Of a DNA stretch of 64,000 nt, positions 26,024 to 40,000 are shown piece after piece; the first letter of the stretch is position 1; each line of letters opens with the position of its first letter. A program made the translations under genes and the position numbers. The notes under the pieces are model-generated. The model had not been told where the DNA came from. It worked only from the letters and a program-made list of their open reading frames with translations, and did not search any database. Source of the DNA: Dirofilaria immitis (Eukaryota > Nematoda > Chromadorea > Rhabditida > Onchocercidae); NCBI GenBank assembly GCA_024305405.1, contig JAKNDB010000098.1, positions 3,901,501 through 3,965,500 on the forward strand, written 5' to 3'.

Positions 26024-28398
26024 TAAAACTGGTATGAATCGGAAAATTTTGAAAAGAATCATAATTCTTGAGACTTTTAAATTGCATATTCCTGCTTTTC
26101 GGCTGGTGCTTATGTCATTATTTCGTTTATGCAAAACAAAGTTACTTTTGACATATCTTTTTTAACAGAAAGTTTTTATAATCAAAATTTAGCCATACAA
26201 ATTTTGCAATTAATATAATTGCAATCATTTTTTCTCTTTTGCATAAAGTCAGAAATATGATTTTAAAAAAAGTGAAAATGATTTTTATGATTGCTTAGGA
26301 ATACTTCTTAATCATTGGTGTGTGATCCTTTGTTCACATAAATTCTTGACAGCAAAAAGTTTTGGAATACAGGCTTAGTTTTCTACTAATCTATTAATAA
26401 ATAAATATATTCTGGAGTAGTTATCTGAAGTTCCATGAAAACTGTGAGTTCTGCCATTCTTTCATTTGTAGATTGTTATTTTGATCATTTTATCGTTCAA
26501 TTTTATTTTCTATGAAGAATAAAGTTTGTGTTGCGTTCGCATGATTTGATTTTATATTTTGAGCAAAGATCAATAGTAAACTATTCGTGAATCGTCAATG
26601 AATGAAAAACTATTTCTGAATTTTGATGGAACGGAATGTTCAAGGACGTTCAAGGATATGATCAGCTTTTTCTAACTCGATTTTATTGCCCGAGTTTTTA
26701 TTGGTTGTGATGCTTCATAAAGTGAAAAGTGCCTGTAGTGGCATTTTCTGCAAGATTATTTAATTGCTTTTCAATTAGAATAAAACCTGTTATAGGTCAG
26801 AAGAATAGTCATGAGTATAAGTGATGTTTAGGTTATGGTATCATCAAAATTTTAGGGAATGGCACGATTCATAAATATGCCAATATTAGGGTTGCAGTAA
26901 ATGATTGATTGATTGCAGTGAAAATATGTCGTGATTAATAATTCAGTTGAGCAAGTAAATGGTTCTTTACCTTTTGCCAAATTGCTACCCAAACTAACAT
27001 ATATTTGAAATTTCCACTTAAGCATTGGGATTTTAATATTTCATTAATTAATCTATCCATTTGGATAATTTTCAATCAATTTTTTTTATGCTTTTACGAA
27101 AAATTGATGAAATTTTGTTGTTGGTAATCGTTGAGTTGGTGAAATTTTAAAATTATTCGTAAAAACCTGTTCTTCCAAAATAAAAAAAAAAAAATGGAAA
27201 AGAAATTTATTTTTAATGAAACAATACAGCTGTGATCAATGTCGAAGTACACAATTATAAATTTAATAAATCATACAGGCGAAAAATAATGAATAATAGT
27301 GATAATATTAATAATGCTAGTCATTCATTCTGTATCGTATATCAGTTTAATAAATATCCAAAAAAGAAAGCATTAATAAATAGCATATATATTTTACAGC
27401 ATTCAATAACCGAAAAAACAAAAAAAAAAAAATAAGCATGAAATATTTATTTATACATATATATGAAATATGCTAATTTTAATAAATGAAAAAAATTCAA
27501 ATAACTCAAAAGTGTTATCGATTGCATGAATGAGATTATTGTTATATTGGAAATTAATGATATAATGATATAAACAGGTAATAGATTTTATTTTATTTTT
27601 CATTTTAACCATTCACTTTATGCTACGATTGTTATTTTAAATTTACTCCTTCACGAAATAAAAATAAAATTTAAAAATTTTTCATTTTCTATTTTGTTTA
27701 TAATTTTTATGCTTTATGCATTATGCGTCTAACAAAATTACTTCACCTATGACTGATTATTTTGTTTTAATTTCTTTTTTCGTTTTTTGTTTTTTTTCTT
27801 GAAAATATTTAAAAACAATATGTAAATTTCATTTCGTTATACATTTATTATTCTTAACATGTCAACAATGAACGACAAAAACATTTTTTCTATTGAAAGA
27901 AAAAAGAAAAGAAAGGAAAACTTTGTCATATTTTTTTTTTCTCATTACATAAATTTGAATAATGGAAAAAAAGAGAAAGGAAAGCTAGTAGAATAAATCT
28001 TTTTGTTTTCGTTTAATTTTTCCTATTCCTGATAAACATACCAATCATTGATATTTTTGATAATAATGATATCAAGAATGTTAAAATAAAAATTTTTGTT
28101 TGTTTGGAAATTGACTGATTATGTTGAAAAATGAATGAAATTTTTTTCTGATAAGACATTTTACTTCATTACAATTTAAATTTTTAAATTTTATGGTTCA
28201 TTAATTTTGCTTCTTTTCTTTTTCTTTTTGTTATTTTCCGTTTCTTTTCTTTCTCTTATTTTTATATTTTTCAAAAATAATCTTTTTGATTGGTATTAAA
28301 GAAAAGGAAAAAGTTTTTGAAAATTCATTTAATTCGTTTATTTTTTCTTAATCTAATTAAAATAATTATGATGACATAGACTGGATATAATTTAAAAA

Positions 28399-28595
28399 TC
28401 AATTGCATACTGTATATAATCGAAAGATCAATTGCATAACTGCATATAATCTAAATATCAATTGCATACTGTATATAATCGAAAGATCAATTGCATAACT
28501 GCATATAAGCTAAATATCAATTGCATACTGTATATAATCGAAAGATCAATTGCATAACTGCATATAATCTAAATATCAATTGCATACTGTATATA
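28399..28595. repeat. Minisatellite of alternating 29/30-bp units containing CAATTG
   Basis: Two related units alternate: atcaattgcatactgtata followed by taatcgaaag, and atcaattgcataactgcat followed by ataatctaaat. The composite period is 59 bp, with about three and a half copies. Each half-unit contains the palindrome CAATTG. Copies are nearly identical (one copy has aagct for aatct), so the expansion is recent. Confidence 0.85.
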
Positions 28596-28681
28596 GTTGG
28601 AAGAAGATTTTTTTCCTCGAAAATAGAAAAATAGGAAGAAAAGTTATTAAAATTAATTTTTCGTTTTCTTACTTATGAAAG

Positions 28682-28756
28682 ATACACATACACGCATACA
28701 CAGCACAACATATATATATACAGACACATACACACGACACACACACACACGCAATT
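28682..28756. repeat. Compound CA/TA microsatellite
   Basis: Interrupted ACACATAC, TATATATA and CACACACAC runs. Simple-sequence DNA with no coding potential. Confidence 0.8.
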
Positions 28757-29407
28757 CACGTACGTATAATTTTATTTTTGCATGTTAATAATTAAAAAGA
28801 TAATTATAATTAAATTTATTTGCTTATTATATATATGAAACTGTAAAATAACTTTAAGATAAGATAAGTAAAATAATTAATTAATTAAAGAAGAAAAATC
28901 GAAATATTATGAAATTTTAATTGAAAATATTGAACTATTCCATAGGTAATATATTTGATAAATGTAAAACAAAACAAAAGGATTTTTCGTTTTGATGGAA
29001 TAAATCAAAAATATTTTATCTGATAAATAAGTGTAATTAATTCTTTTCTTTTTAAAGAAAGAAGTAAAAAGTAAAGAAGAAAAAGAAAAAAGAGAGAGAG
29101 AATTATTTGTTCATATTTTCATTAATCAATATTTTTCAAACTAAATCATATGATTAATTGAATTTTCCCAAAAATTTTATCATCTAACAAATTATCAATA
29201 TGAAATTTAATCTATATGTGTTATATACGAAATGACAGGTTAAAATGATGTTGATGAAAATTTGTTATGATATTATCTTAATTAGCAAGTTTTTAAATGA
29301 TAAATAAAATTGTAAAAAAAGAAGAAGAAGGTGAAGAAGAGAATAATATATAAAATATTAATGATGATAAAATGAAAAAAAGAGAATGTTAAGAGATGAT
29401 AAGTTAA

Positions 29408-29492
29408 ATTGTGCAATATAAACTATATAATAATAACAACAAACAATAAACAACAAACAATAAACAATAAACAACAAATAACAAACAACAAA
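29408..29492. repeat. AAACAAY-type simple repeat
   Basis: Irregular AACAAACAATAAACAAC units form an A/C-only tract about 85 bases long. Confidence 0.7.
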
Positions 29493-29667
29493 TACTAATG
29501 GAATTATTTTTCAAAATTTTTTATGTTTACTTTTTATTCTGTTGTTGTTGTTAAAAAGTAAAAGAATAAAATTGTCTGTCTTCATTATTATCATCAATCG
29601 TTGACATCGATTGACTTTTTCCCTTTTCCTTTCTTTTTTTCTTAAAAAAAAATTAAAATTTCCTTCG

Positions 29668-29860
29668 AACACACATACAAATACACACACACATATTTAT
29701 ATATACATATACATACAAATACACACACATATCTATATATACATATACATACACACATACACACACATACACACATACACACATACATACATACATACAT
29801 ACGTATATATAAATATATACATACATACGTATATATAAATATATATATATATATTTTTTC
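29668..29860. repeat. Long CA/TA microsatellite with internal higher-order repeats
   Basis: CACATAC, ACACAC, CATACATAC and TATATATA tracts form an almost pure pyrimidine-purine alternating stretch of about 190 bases. Two longer units recur inside: catacaaatacacacacat near 29685 and 29714, and acatacatacgtatatataa near 29791 and 29819. Open frames on both strands here are artefacts of the repeat. Alternating purine-pyrimidine DNA of this length can adopt Z or cruciform structure (inference). Confidence 0.85.
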
Positions 29861-31071
29861 TACAAACATCTTTTTTCCGTTTACTTTTTCCTCTATCTAA
29901 ATTTTTCATCAATTTATCACCCACTCATTTATCAGCCCACTCATTCATCCACCTACTCATTTCTCCTCCCCTCATGATTATTTTTCTTTAAAAATTTTTC
30001 ATGTCATATACCTACGAGTAAATTCCGATTTCTATTTTGCAACGATATATACAACTATTAACCATTTCCCACCTCTTTTTCCTCTATCATTACTTTCCAT
30101 GTTTAACTAATATTTCTCCTCCAATCAGATCATTTAAAACAGAATTATCAGTTAATATTGACGAGTAATCTTTTATCAGTTAGTGAAAATAAATAATGAT
30201 AGTAATAATGATAATTCTTTTCCTTCTTATTATTTAAAATATTTCTTGTAATATGATAAATTCATATCATTGATAATGATAAGAATAATAGAGTTAATGA
30301 TATAAATGATTTATGCAATATTTTAATAGTAATTATTTGATATTTTTAATTATTTAAATTAAATCATTTTATTTGTTTATTCGAATTCTTTTTCTTTTGA
30401 ATTTCGAAAAATATTTTTTTTTGATTAAAAATTTTTAATAAATAAAATTCGAAACATTTGCATCTATTTATAGTAATATTAGCTAAATAGTATAGTTCTT
30501 GTAATATCTTTAAAATAAAAGTTTTTCTTTTTCAATTAGAAAAAGAAAAAGAAAAAACTTATTTCGTTATAGTACATTTCTATCATTTCTATTATCTTTC
30601 ATCCACAAAAAAAAGAGTGAAAGAAGAAAAGGATAAAAAAAAATTAAAAAGAAGAGAGAAATATGGGAAAATTTTTAAATATCTCATTTATTTCAATTTT
30701 TAAAAATTTCAAATTATTATTTAAAAATGATTTAATGAATAATCAAATGAAATATAAGTGTATATCTAAATTATTCTCTGCAACATTTTAATGATATGTA
30801 CTTTGATAAGATAGATAGATATATGACGATTAATTTGTCCTTTTTTTTTTCTTTTTCCTTTTTTTTTATTAATTTTAAAATTGATCTTATTAATTTCATT
30901 TAGCTTATTCTGCTTCTTCTTTTTTTTTCTTTTTATTTAAACGTCATAATTAATCGAATATTTTTTTTTGAAAAAATTTTCAGAAGGCTTTTCTTTATCA
31001 ACATATCAATTCACGCTTGTTTTAACAGCAGCTGTCTTTGTAAAATTTCCAACAAATCAAAAATAGATTTG

Positions 31072-34000
31072 ATGACGCTGCTTACGCCACATTCCGATCA
31101 AATACCATCTACTGATCCAAAGTAAATTATTTTCGAAATATATTTGTTAATTTATGAAATTAATTAATTTTTAAATTTATCATCTCTTTCTTATCACATA
31201 CTCAATCCATCATGTTTATGATAATTATGTAAAAAAGAAATTTTAAATTTTCATTCTTAAATTATTATCAATTATTAATTTAGCTTTACAGTTTCTATTA
31301 TTTTTATTCATTTAAAAATTAATTTTATTTTATCCATCACATCGAATAGTCTATATAATTTTTGAGAAATAATTTGAATAATTTGCTTCTGACTAAAAAA
31401 AAAAGTTAATTAAATAATTTAGAATTTCAATAAAATCAGTAGTGATCAATGATAAGGATAAGGATGTGGAAAATGAGAATATAAATGATGAAAATAATGA
31501 TGGAGAAGATGAAGAATATGGAAAATCACTTCTAGATGGTTATCCGGTTGATCTTGAATTTCATCAGGCTGTACATCAACGAAATGAAACTTTTCAAGCA
31601 TTTCTACGGCGTTAGTTTTATTTACATTTATCATCATTTTTCTAGTTATTGATTATTGATTTTTTGATTCATCACCAATATATATAATCATTTTTCTTTT
31701 TATTTTTAGTCATTTAAAAAACATTTTTAAGACTTATAAAATTTAGCTCTTAAAAAATTGTAGTATGAAGTTTAAACAAAAATGAAATATGAGAAGTAAA
31801 CTTTAAAAAAAAAAAAAACTAATCAAACTGAAAAGAGACGTATAAAAGTATAAATAAATTTGAAAGCTTCGTAAAAAAATTGGAAGAAAAAAAATTGTCA
31901 ATTAATCAAATTCTTTAATTTTTATTAACCAAAAAAAAAAGAAAAAATGATAAATAGATCAAAGGACATTATCAAAAAATCGTACTGTTATTGTTCATTT
32001 CATTCATTTATTTTTACTAATTCTTTAAAAATTTAAATGATAAAAAATATTTGAGCAAAGAAAAGTAAAAAAATGAAACTTTTTGATAAAAGTTCAAAAT
32101 AATTTATTTTATTGTTGTTTCAAATTTTATCAATTTTTAAATTTAGGTTCAAAAGGAAAAAATTTAAAGAACTAAAAAATGAAAAAATAAGAAATAAATA
32201 TGTATGATAATCGTAAATATTAATATTTTTCTATTCAACAAATGTTAAATTCAAAAACTTGCTGATAATATGTCATTATCATATCAAAATAAAAAGAGAA
32301 ATATATTAGATAATAACATTTATCACTTTCTTCTTCAATAATTTTATGAACAAAATATAATTTTATATTTCTCATTTCACGCAAAATAATAAAAATTCAT
32401 TCTAAAATAATTTAATTTATGCAAAAAAACCCACATGAAGCTGATATTTTTCTATTTTTAACCAAATTTTTTCTGCGAATTTTTATTCATTCAAATTGCT
32501 ATTTTCGATGAAATTTTACGTCACAGAAAAATATAAATGAGAAAGAAAGAAAGAGAGAGAGTGAGAGAGAGTGAGAGAGAGAGTGAGAGAGAGAGAGAGA
32601 AAGCAAAAGAAACTTTTTGATTGAAGTTTTATTGATAAGTTGCATATAATAAATTTCTGATAAATAACCATTTACAGATCAATAGGCTACTCATTTTAAT
32701 TTTTTTTTTTTTCTGCTTCAATGCATATTCGATTACTTCAGAATTAACCTTTGTTTAGTGATGAAAATTATTGAAGCATAAGGGAACATAATTTTGTTGA
32801 ATATTTGAATAAGTCGAGAATTTAATGTAAAATATGAACTAATTTAAAATTCTAAAAACCAATTAACGGCATTTTTGATGCAAATAAATAAAAATAAAAT
32901 GGAATGATTCAATCATTTTTCACGTGAACCTTTCTTTTTTAGGCCATCTAATCATTCATAAGCAATATTAATTTTTTGTTTCATGGAACAATTACGGTAT
33001 ATTTATATGCGATATGGTAGTATTACATGACAAAACATTGCTTATTGATTGATCATAAGAATGTTTCTTATGTTTTAATCAAATTAACATTTCTTGTAAT
33101 GATTATTTGCTTATCACAAAATCTGTTCAACTTGTTTAGCTTATAGGCTTATTTTTTATTTTATTAGTAAATCTAAAAGTTTGAATTAATTTTTTTTTCA
33201 AAATTAAGGACAACTGCAAAATGTTGTACATTTCTTCCTAGAAGATTGGTTTTTATCAGCTGTGCTTGGTATTGTTACAGCAGCTCTTTCAATCTCGATG
33301 GATATAAGTATTGAGTATCTGCAAGAATGTTAGTTAGTTAATTTATTTACATTAATTTATGAATAAAATTATAATTGAAATGTTTTTTTTCCTTCATTCT
33401 CATTTGTTAGATGAAATGATATAAAATACGAATAACTAAAGGCTATTGATTAATTAATTGATTCATTGATTCAAATTTAAATTTAATATTTGAACAATCG
33501 ATTTGTTGGAATTGAATAAAATATGAACAATTAGTTAAAGGCAAAATGAACATATATTTAGCAAAACAAAATTTATGCTTTAAACAAACAGATATGAATG
33601 AAAGAAATTTCAGTTATAATATTTTCTTCAAACATAATGAAAATTGAACTTTAATGAAAGCCAAGGAAAAGAAAAAAGAAGCAGAAATGTAATTTTCTGA
33701 TTAAAATGAAAGAACGACTAAACAAATATATCTTTTTCTTCAAAAATATATCACATCATAATTAATTTTTCATTAATTAATTAATTACTGATATCTAATA
33801 AATTTATATAACTAATTAATAGCAATAATATTAAGTATAAAATTATCAAATAGTTTAATTAAAATTTTATTATTTAATTGCTAATTTGAATATTCTTATA
33901 TATATATGTTTATATATGTATGTATGTATATGGTATTGAAATTTTTGATATAACATCTTTTCGCCATATAAATAATTCTTATCATTTTTGTAATAAAAAA

Positions 34001-37000
34001 ATAAAGAAATTCAACTATATGATAGTCATAAAAACTTAAAGTAATATGATAGCTGTAATTTTATATATATATATATATTATCAGAACCATTTTTCTACAA
34101 AAAAAAACAATGTATACTGTAAGGAATGTCTTATACATGCTTTCAAAATCAGTTCATACTGTCAGCGTTGCTTTATGCATATTGTCAAAATCATTTTGTA
34201 TTATACTATCAGAATCATTCTATGCATATTGTCGGAATCATTCTATGTCTATTGTTAGTGTTTCTTAATGAATATTGTCAATATTACTTTATGCATATAC
34301 CAAGATTACCATTGTTATTGTAAATTAATTATTATCATATAGAAAATATTGATAATTATTTCAGACCGTGTGATATTATATGAATATGCGGTAAGAAATT
34401 ATCATTATTACGCAGCAATTATCACATGGACAGCATATATTACACTATTAACCACTGCATCTGCTTTATTTTGTCAATGTTTTGCAAAACAAGCTATTGG
34501 TAATTGCTTATATTTGTATTGAAATAATTTGAAATGAAATATAATTAAATAGTTTCATTCAAATTAATATATTTTCAGGATCAGGTATTCCAGAATTAAA
34601 AGTTATAATGTGTGGTTTTAAGATGAAAAATTATTTGTCGTTGCAAACAATGATCGGAAAAATATTTGGTTTAACACTTGCGCTTGGTAGTGGACTTCCG
34701 GTCGGTAAAGAGGTTCGATCATTATTTATTTATTTATTTATATGACACATCATTCTATATGCTATTTTTTTCCTTTATTATTATTTAATTAAAATTGTGA
34801 AATTTGGAAATTTTTAATTTAACTAATCTCAATATTAAATGAAATATAGTAATTGTTATCGATTGTTTTATTTTCATATTTATCATTATTTTCATTTAAT
34901 CATTAGCTAATCGATTGATTAATTGATTTTTGTTAATTATTTATTTCTTATATTTCCGTTAAATCTTTTTAGGGACCATTTGTACATATAGGAGCAATTG
35001 TTGCATCACTTTTAACACGAATTACTTCTGCATGCAGATATCAAGCGTTTTTTTCAAGTGAAGGTCGTGAAATGCAAATGCTTTCATCGGGATGTGCAGT
35101 TGGTATAGCATGTACATTTTCGGCACCTGCTGGTGGTAGAGTATTTTTTAATTTAAATTTTCATTTATCAATAAATAGATAGATAATAATCGAAAGATGA
35201 AATGAGCAATAAAGAAGAAATAAATAAAAAGAATATAATGTTTAAATTAATCAAATAAACCTGTAATTAACCTAAATTGTATTTCAATTAAAAAAAAAAA
35301 GAAACCATTGCGTTTAAATATCATTAAGAAATGGTATAATAAAATAAAGAATGGCTAAATTGAATGTATTATTGAAATTGGCCAAATTAATCTAAAATAT
35401 AAAATCGGAATTATTTAGTACAATTTTAAATTTAATTAAATTAATCAAAAAAGAATAATAGAAAGCATTATCATCAATGATAAATAAATATATTAAATGA
35501 AATAAATAAATTTAATGTAAAACGTTAATTAAATTACATTAAAATTAATTGAATAAATTTAAAATTTTTCATCCAAATTATATTATATCTAAAAATAGCA
35601 ACAAATTTATTAATAATTCAAATTTATTTTTTATCATTTGTAATATTTTATCATTATAGCAGTATTATACGGTATCGAATCAACATCACGATTTTTTGCT
35701 GTACGAAATTATTGGCGTGCTTTTTTGCAACAACATGTAGCGCACTTATTTTTCGTTTCGCTAATGCTGCTATTATAGCACCAGAAATTGGTTTGGATTT
35801 TCAACCGATTTTATGCAAATTTTCTATCTGTTCAAATACGAAAAATGTAATTATCTAAACAATGAATTTTTAAAAATTTCAAAAAATTTTTTTCCAATTC
35901 TTTTTTTTTATGTACGCTTTTTTACGTGAAATATAAATTTAGTACGAGAGACATTTTACACGTTATTTACACGTCTTTTTTTTCTTCTCCATCCTATACT
36001 TATTTATTACAACAAATTCATCAATACTGCTTCATTCCAATTATCATCATGAAATAAATTATAGTGAAATTTTAACATTATCATTATCATTTTATGAGGA
36101 AAAAAATTGCAACGTTGTCAATTTTATCACTTTTCATTTCAATATTTAAATTTAAAATTTCGCAACAAAATTTTAGAATTTAAACAATTTGCTTAAATTT
36201 AAGCCAATCTTTTCCATATTATAATATTTATTTTAATTTAAATTAAAATTTAATACTATTCCATATTTCAGCAGGTACTATAACAGCATATTATCAAACT
36301 TATTTTCCAAGTTCGGTATTTGTTGTAGAAGAGTTACCGGTATTTGCTCTTATTGGGTATGCATTCATCAATTAAAATTTTCATTTTTATCATTGTTCAA
36401 TTTTAGTCTTAAAACGCTTTAGTTAAAATCTTTTATTAAAATAAAATTCTTTTATTTGAATTTAAAATAGCGTTACTTATCGCTGTTATACAAGGATAAT
36501 ATTAAAATATATAATATTCTAATATCATTTAGCAATAATTTTTTCATCAAATTTTCATCCATTTTCTATTTTTCAAGAAAACTTTTTATATTCAAATTTA
36601 TTTTAATTTTAGCATTAATTTTGTTTTATTATTTAGAGCATTTTCGGGTTTATTTGGTGCATTATTTGTATTTATACATAAACGAATTGCTATATTTAGA
36701 GAGAAAAATCGTTTATATTTACGCATTTTTGGTAAAAAGTATGTTTGTTTAATTTATATGAATTATTTCAATATATATTATTACTTTCATTAATTCCATT
36801 TCTTTTTTATTTCATTTTTAAAAATTCGAGAAATTAAATTTTTTTTTAACTTTTTACAGTCCATTATTTTTTACACTGTTAATGGCAGCTATTGTTGGAA
36901 TAGTAACATATCCGGAAGGCATCGGACGATATTTTGCTGGAAAGGTATGCATAATTAATTACTGTAATTCATTATTAGCTATTATAGTATTCAAAATATT

Positions 37001-40000
37001 ATTCTAAGCAAAGTACATCACACGTATGTTAAGTAATAATTAGTATTGCCATTGATAAAGACTATTGCAATTTATTAGTGTCTACGGTATCATTAAAAAA
37101 ACTACTCAAGTACCGTAAATAACCTTATTATATGTATATCTTTCGCTCTAATGGATTCAAATATTATTCATTTTATTTTATTTTTTCATTTCTCTTTAAT
37201 TCATCAACAATATAAAAGCCATTATATATAATCAAACATTCGTTGGTATTGTTATCTATTATCTACAGTATAGAAATTGAAATTACTGTATGTGTACAGT
37301 ATGCAAATTAAAATAAATGCGAATATAGAGTGCAGAAATTGAAATTTACTTAGCTAATTAAAAATTACGATATTATACAAACATTACATCAAATATTCTT
37401 CATTAATAATGCATAAGTAGGAAATAAATTATTATATTTTATAAATTCCATACATTTCTATCGAATTGTTTAAAGTATTAAAATTTATTCATTTATTTTT
37501 TCCTTATTCTTATGATTTATTTAATAGTTTTTGTTTACTATTTGTTGGCATATAAATGTTAATTATATTATATTATCGTTTTTGTTTTTCAGCTAACATT
37601 TCGTGAATCATTGGCTGATTTTATTTCAAATTGTACATTTATGTTATCAAATGTAACAAGACGAGGTTGTTCCATGGAACGATTAGAACATTGGATTGGA
37701 AGAAATCATGAATTTAATGCCTTAAATAGTTTGGCAATTTATTTTTGTGTTTATGTAAGTTTTTTTATTTTCATTTTATTAATTCCTATTTGATGAAACC
37801 TAATTTAAAATAATTATTTTTAAATATTAAAACAATTAGCAATTTATTTTATTGAAACTTTATTTTTTATAATTATTTCGAGAAAATAAAAAATTGCGAA
37901 ATTTTTATTTTTAACGAAATAAATCAACAACGCTGTAAATAATTTTTTTAAACTTTCACAAATTTTGAACATAAATTTTCTCACCATCTTTCGTTTTTTG
38001 TTATTTTTAATTTTATATAAATAATTTTTATTTATAAATAAATTTTTTCCTTACTCCTATTATTAGCTTATTTGTATAGTAACAATAAGAGAAAAAAATT
38101 TCTTCTCTTATTTCTATTATTAGCTTATTTGTATAGTAACAATAAAGGAAAGAAATAACTGAATTGATTAAACCAATGAATGAATGAATCAATTTAAAAA
38201 TAAAAATAAACATTTGTCAGTTTATTTTCTTTTATTATTTGTTCTTTTTTTTATCGTTTAAAAATAATAAATAAAAATAAACAAAACATTTCTTTTTTAT
38301 TTTTAATAAAATTTATTAATTTAAATATTTTCTTCTTTTCTTATTTAATAACATAAAAATATTATAAGCGATAAATAAGAAAATAATAATTTTATTAGAA
38401 TAGTTGTAAACTATTTAGCTATTCAGTTTATCCTCATTGCAATATGTATATCATTGGCGGTACCAGCTGGTATCTTTGTACCATCATTTGTTATTGGTGC
38501 ATGTGGCGGTCGTTTAATTGGTGAAATAATGGTAACATTATATCCGCAAGGACTTCGTGGTCCTAATGGTCCACAAATTTTTCCTGGACTTTATGCTGTT
38601 GTAGGTTTGTTTTTGTTTTTCTTTCCCTTCAAAAAATATTAACGAAATGACTTTTTCAACAAAACATTATTTGGCAATCAACGAATTATTATCAATATCT
38701 TTAATTATCATTTATCACTATCTTTAACTATGATTTATTATTACTCTTTAATTATCATTTATCAGTATCATTTAACATTTCAATTTTTGTATTTTCTTTA
38801 ATTAAAAAGAATTTATTAGCAAACGATGAATTATTATTAATTTTTAATTATCATTTATCCGTATCATCTAATATTTCATGTATTTTCTTTAATTAAAAAG
38901 AATTTATTAGCAATCAACGAATTATTATTAGCAATTAACAAATTATTATCAATCTTTAATTATCATTTATCAATATCGTTTAACATTTGATGAAAAGCTA
39001 GTGAATAGTATTTTATAATTTAATTAAATTAATTTGCTTAATTTTAGGTGCAGCAGCTTATACAGGATCGGTGACACATTCACTTTCAATTGCAGTTATT
39101 GTATGTGAAACAACAGGTCAACTTTCACCTTTACTACCAGTATTGGTTTGTTATTTTATTTTTAATTATTCCAATTTTTTATTTCTTTTATCTTTTTTTT
39201 AATTTTATATATTTAATTAATATGACAACAATTTATTGTAATAAATTATTTCAAAAAAAAAGAGAAAAATAATGAAATTAATCGAATTTATTTATTTAGC
39301 AAATTTTTTAAGTAATTTTTCTTTTTTTTGTTTAAAATTTTTCCAAAAAAAAAAAAGAATTTTTCAGATTGCATTAATGATTGGTAATGCAATAAGTAGT
39401 TTTCTACAGCCATCAATTTATGAAAGTATGATTGAAATTAAAAATTTACCACATTTAGCTGATTTACCACCATCTCGAATTAGGTAATAAATTTTAGTAT
39501 TAATTTGGGGAAAGGTAGGAAAGATGTGAATTTAATTTGATAATGATAAAATGATAAATTTTAATCTTTAATTGCATTGCAAAAATTACCAAAGAAATGA
39601 TAAAAAATTTTTTCTATATCATTTTAAATGATAGAAGGGTGATTTATTATCTTGAATAATTTAAATTATATCGGATAATATTAGATTATCTTTTCTTTAT
39701 AATTTCAAGTTGAAATTTGTTTAAGTTTAATTTGTTAATTTTTTTAAGTGTTCATAAGTTGAAAGTTGAAAATGTAATGATTCATGAAGTATTATGTATA
39801 ACAAAATCTACTACATATGGTGAACTCAGGGAGCTTTTACTTGCAACACCAAATATTCGATCGTATCCACTTGTCACTGATTCTAGTAAGTTTTTCATCG
39901 ATCGAGATCAATAGACCATCTTAACACTTTATAATTTGCACATGGAAAATTTAACTCTAAAACTATCATATAAATTTTAAAAATAATCATTAATATGAAG

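Larger units (their letters stand above)
26024..31071. other. 5-kb AT-rich intergenic region between TPR and the chloride channel gene
   Basis: No exon-like coding segment is visible. Long T, A and AT stretches dominate, and base composition becomes extreme from about 27180 to 30980. Candidate TPR poly(A) signals are near its left end. Minisatellites and CA/TA microsatellites are listed separately. Its right end holds splice acceptors at 30982-30983 and 31027-31028 that may belong to the 5' leader of the channel gene. Confidence 0.7.

Noticed and set aside
27232..27435. 67-residue plus-strand open frame between TPR and the chloride channel gene
   Set aside because: Asn, Lys and Ile-rich sequence from low-complexity DNA, ending in a poly-A run; no known motif and no splice context.
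28399..28595. Possible CRISPR-like array
   Set aside because: There are no unique spacers; half-units are themselves repeated. It is a tandem minisatellite in a eukaryotic genome.
29611..29924. Several open frames on both strands in CA/TA repeats
   Set aside because: They encode only His/Thr/Tyr/Ile or Cys/Val/Tyr repeats that follow from the microsatellite. Not genes.
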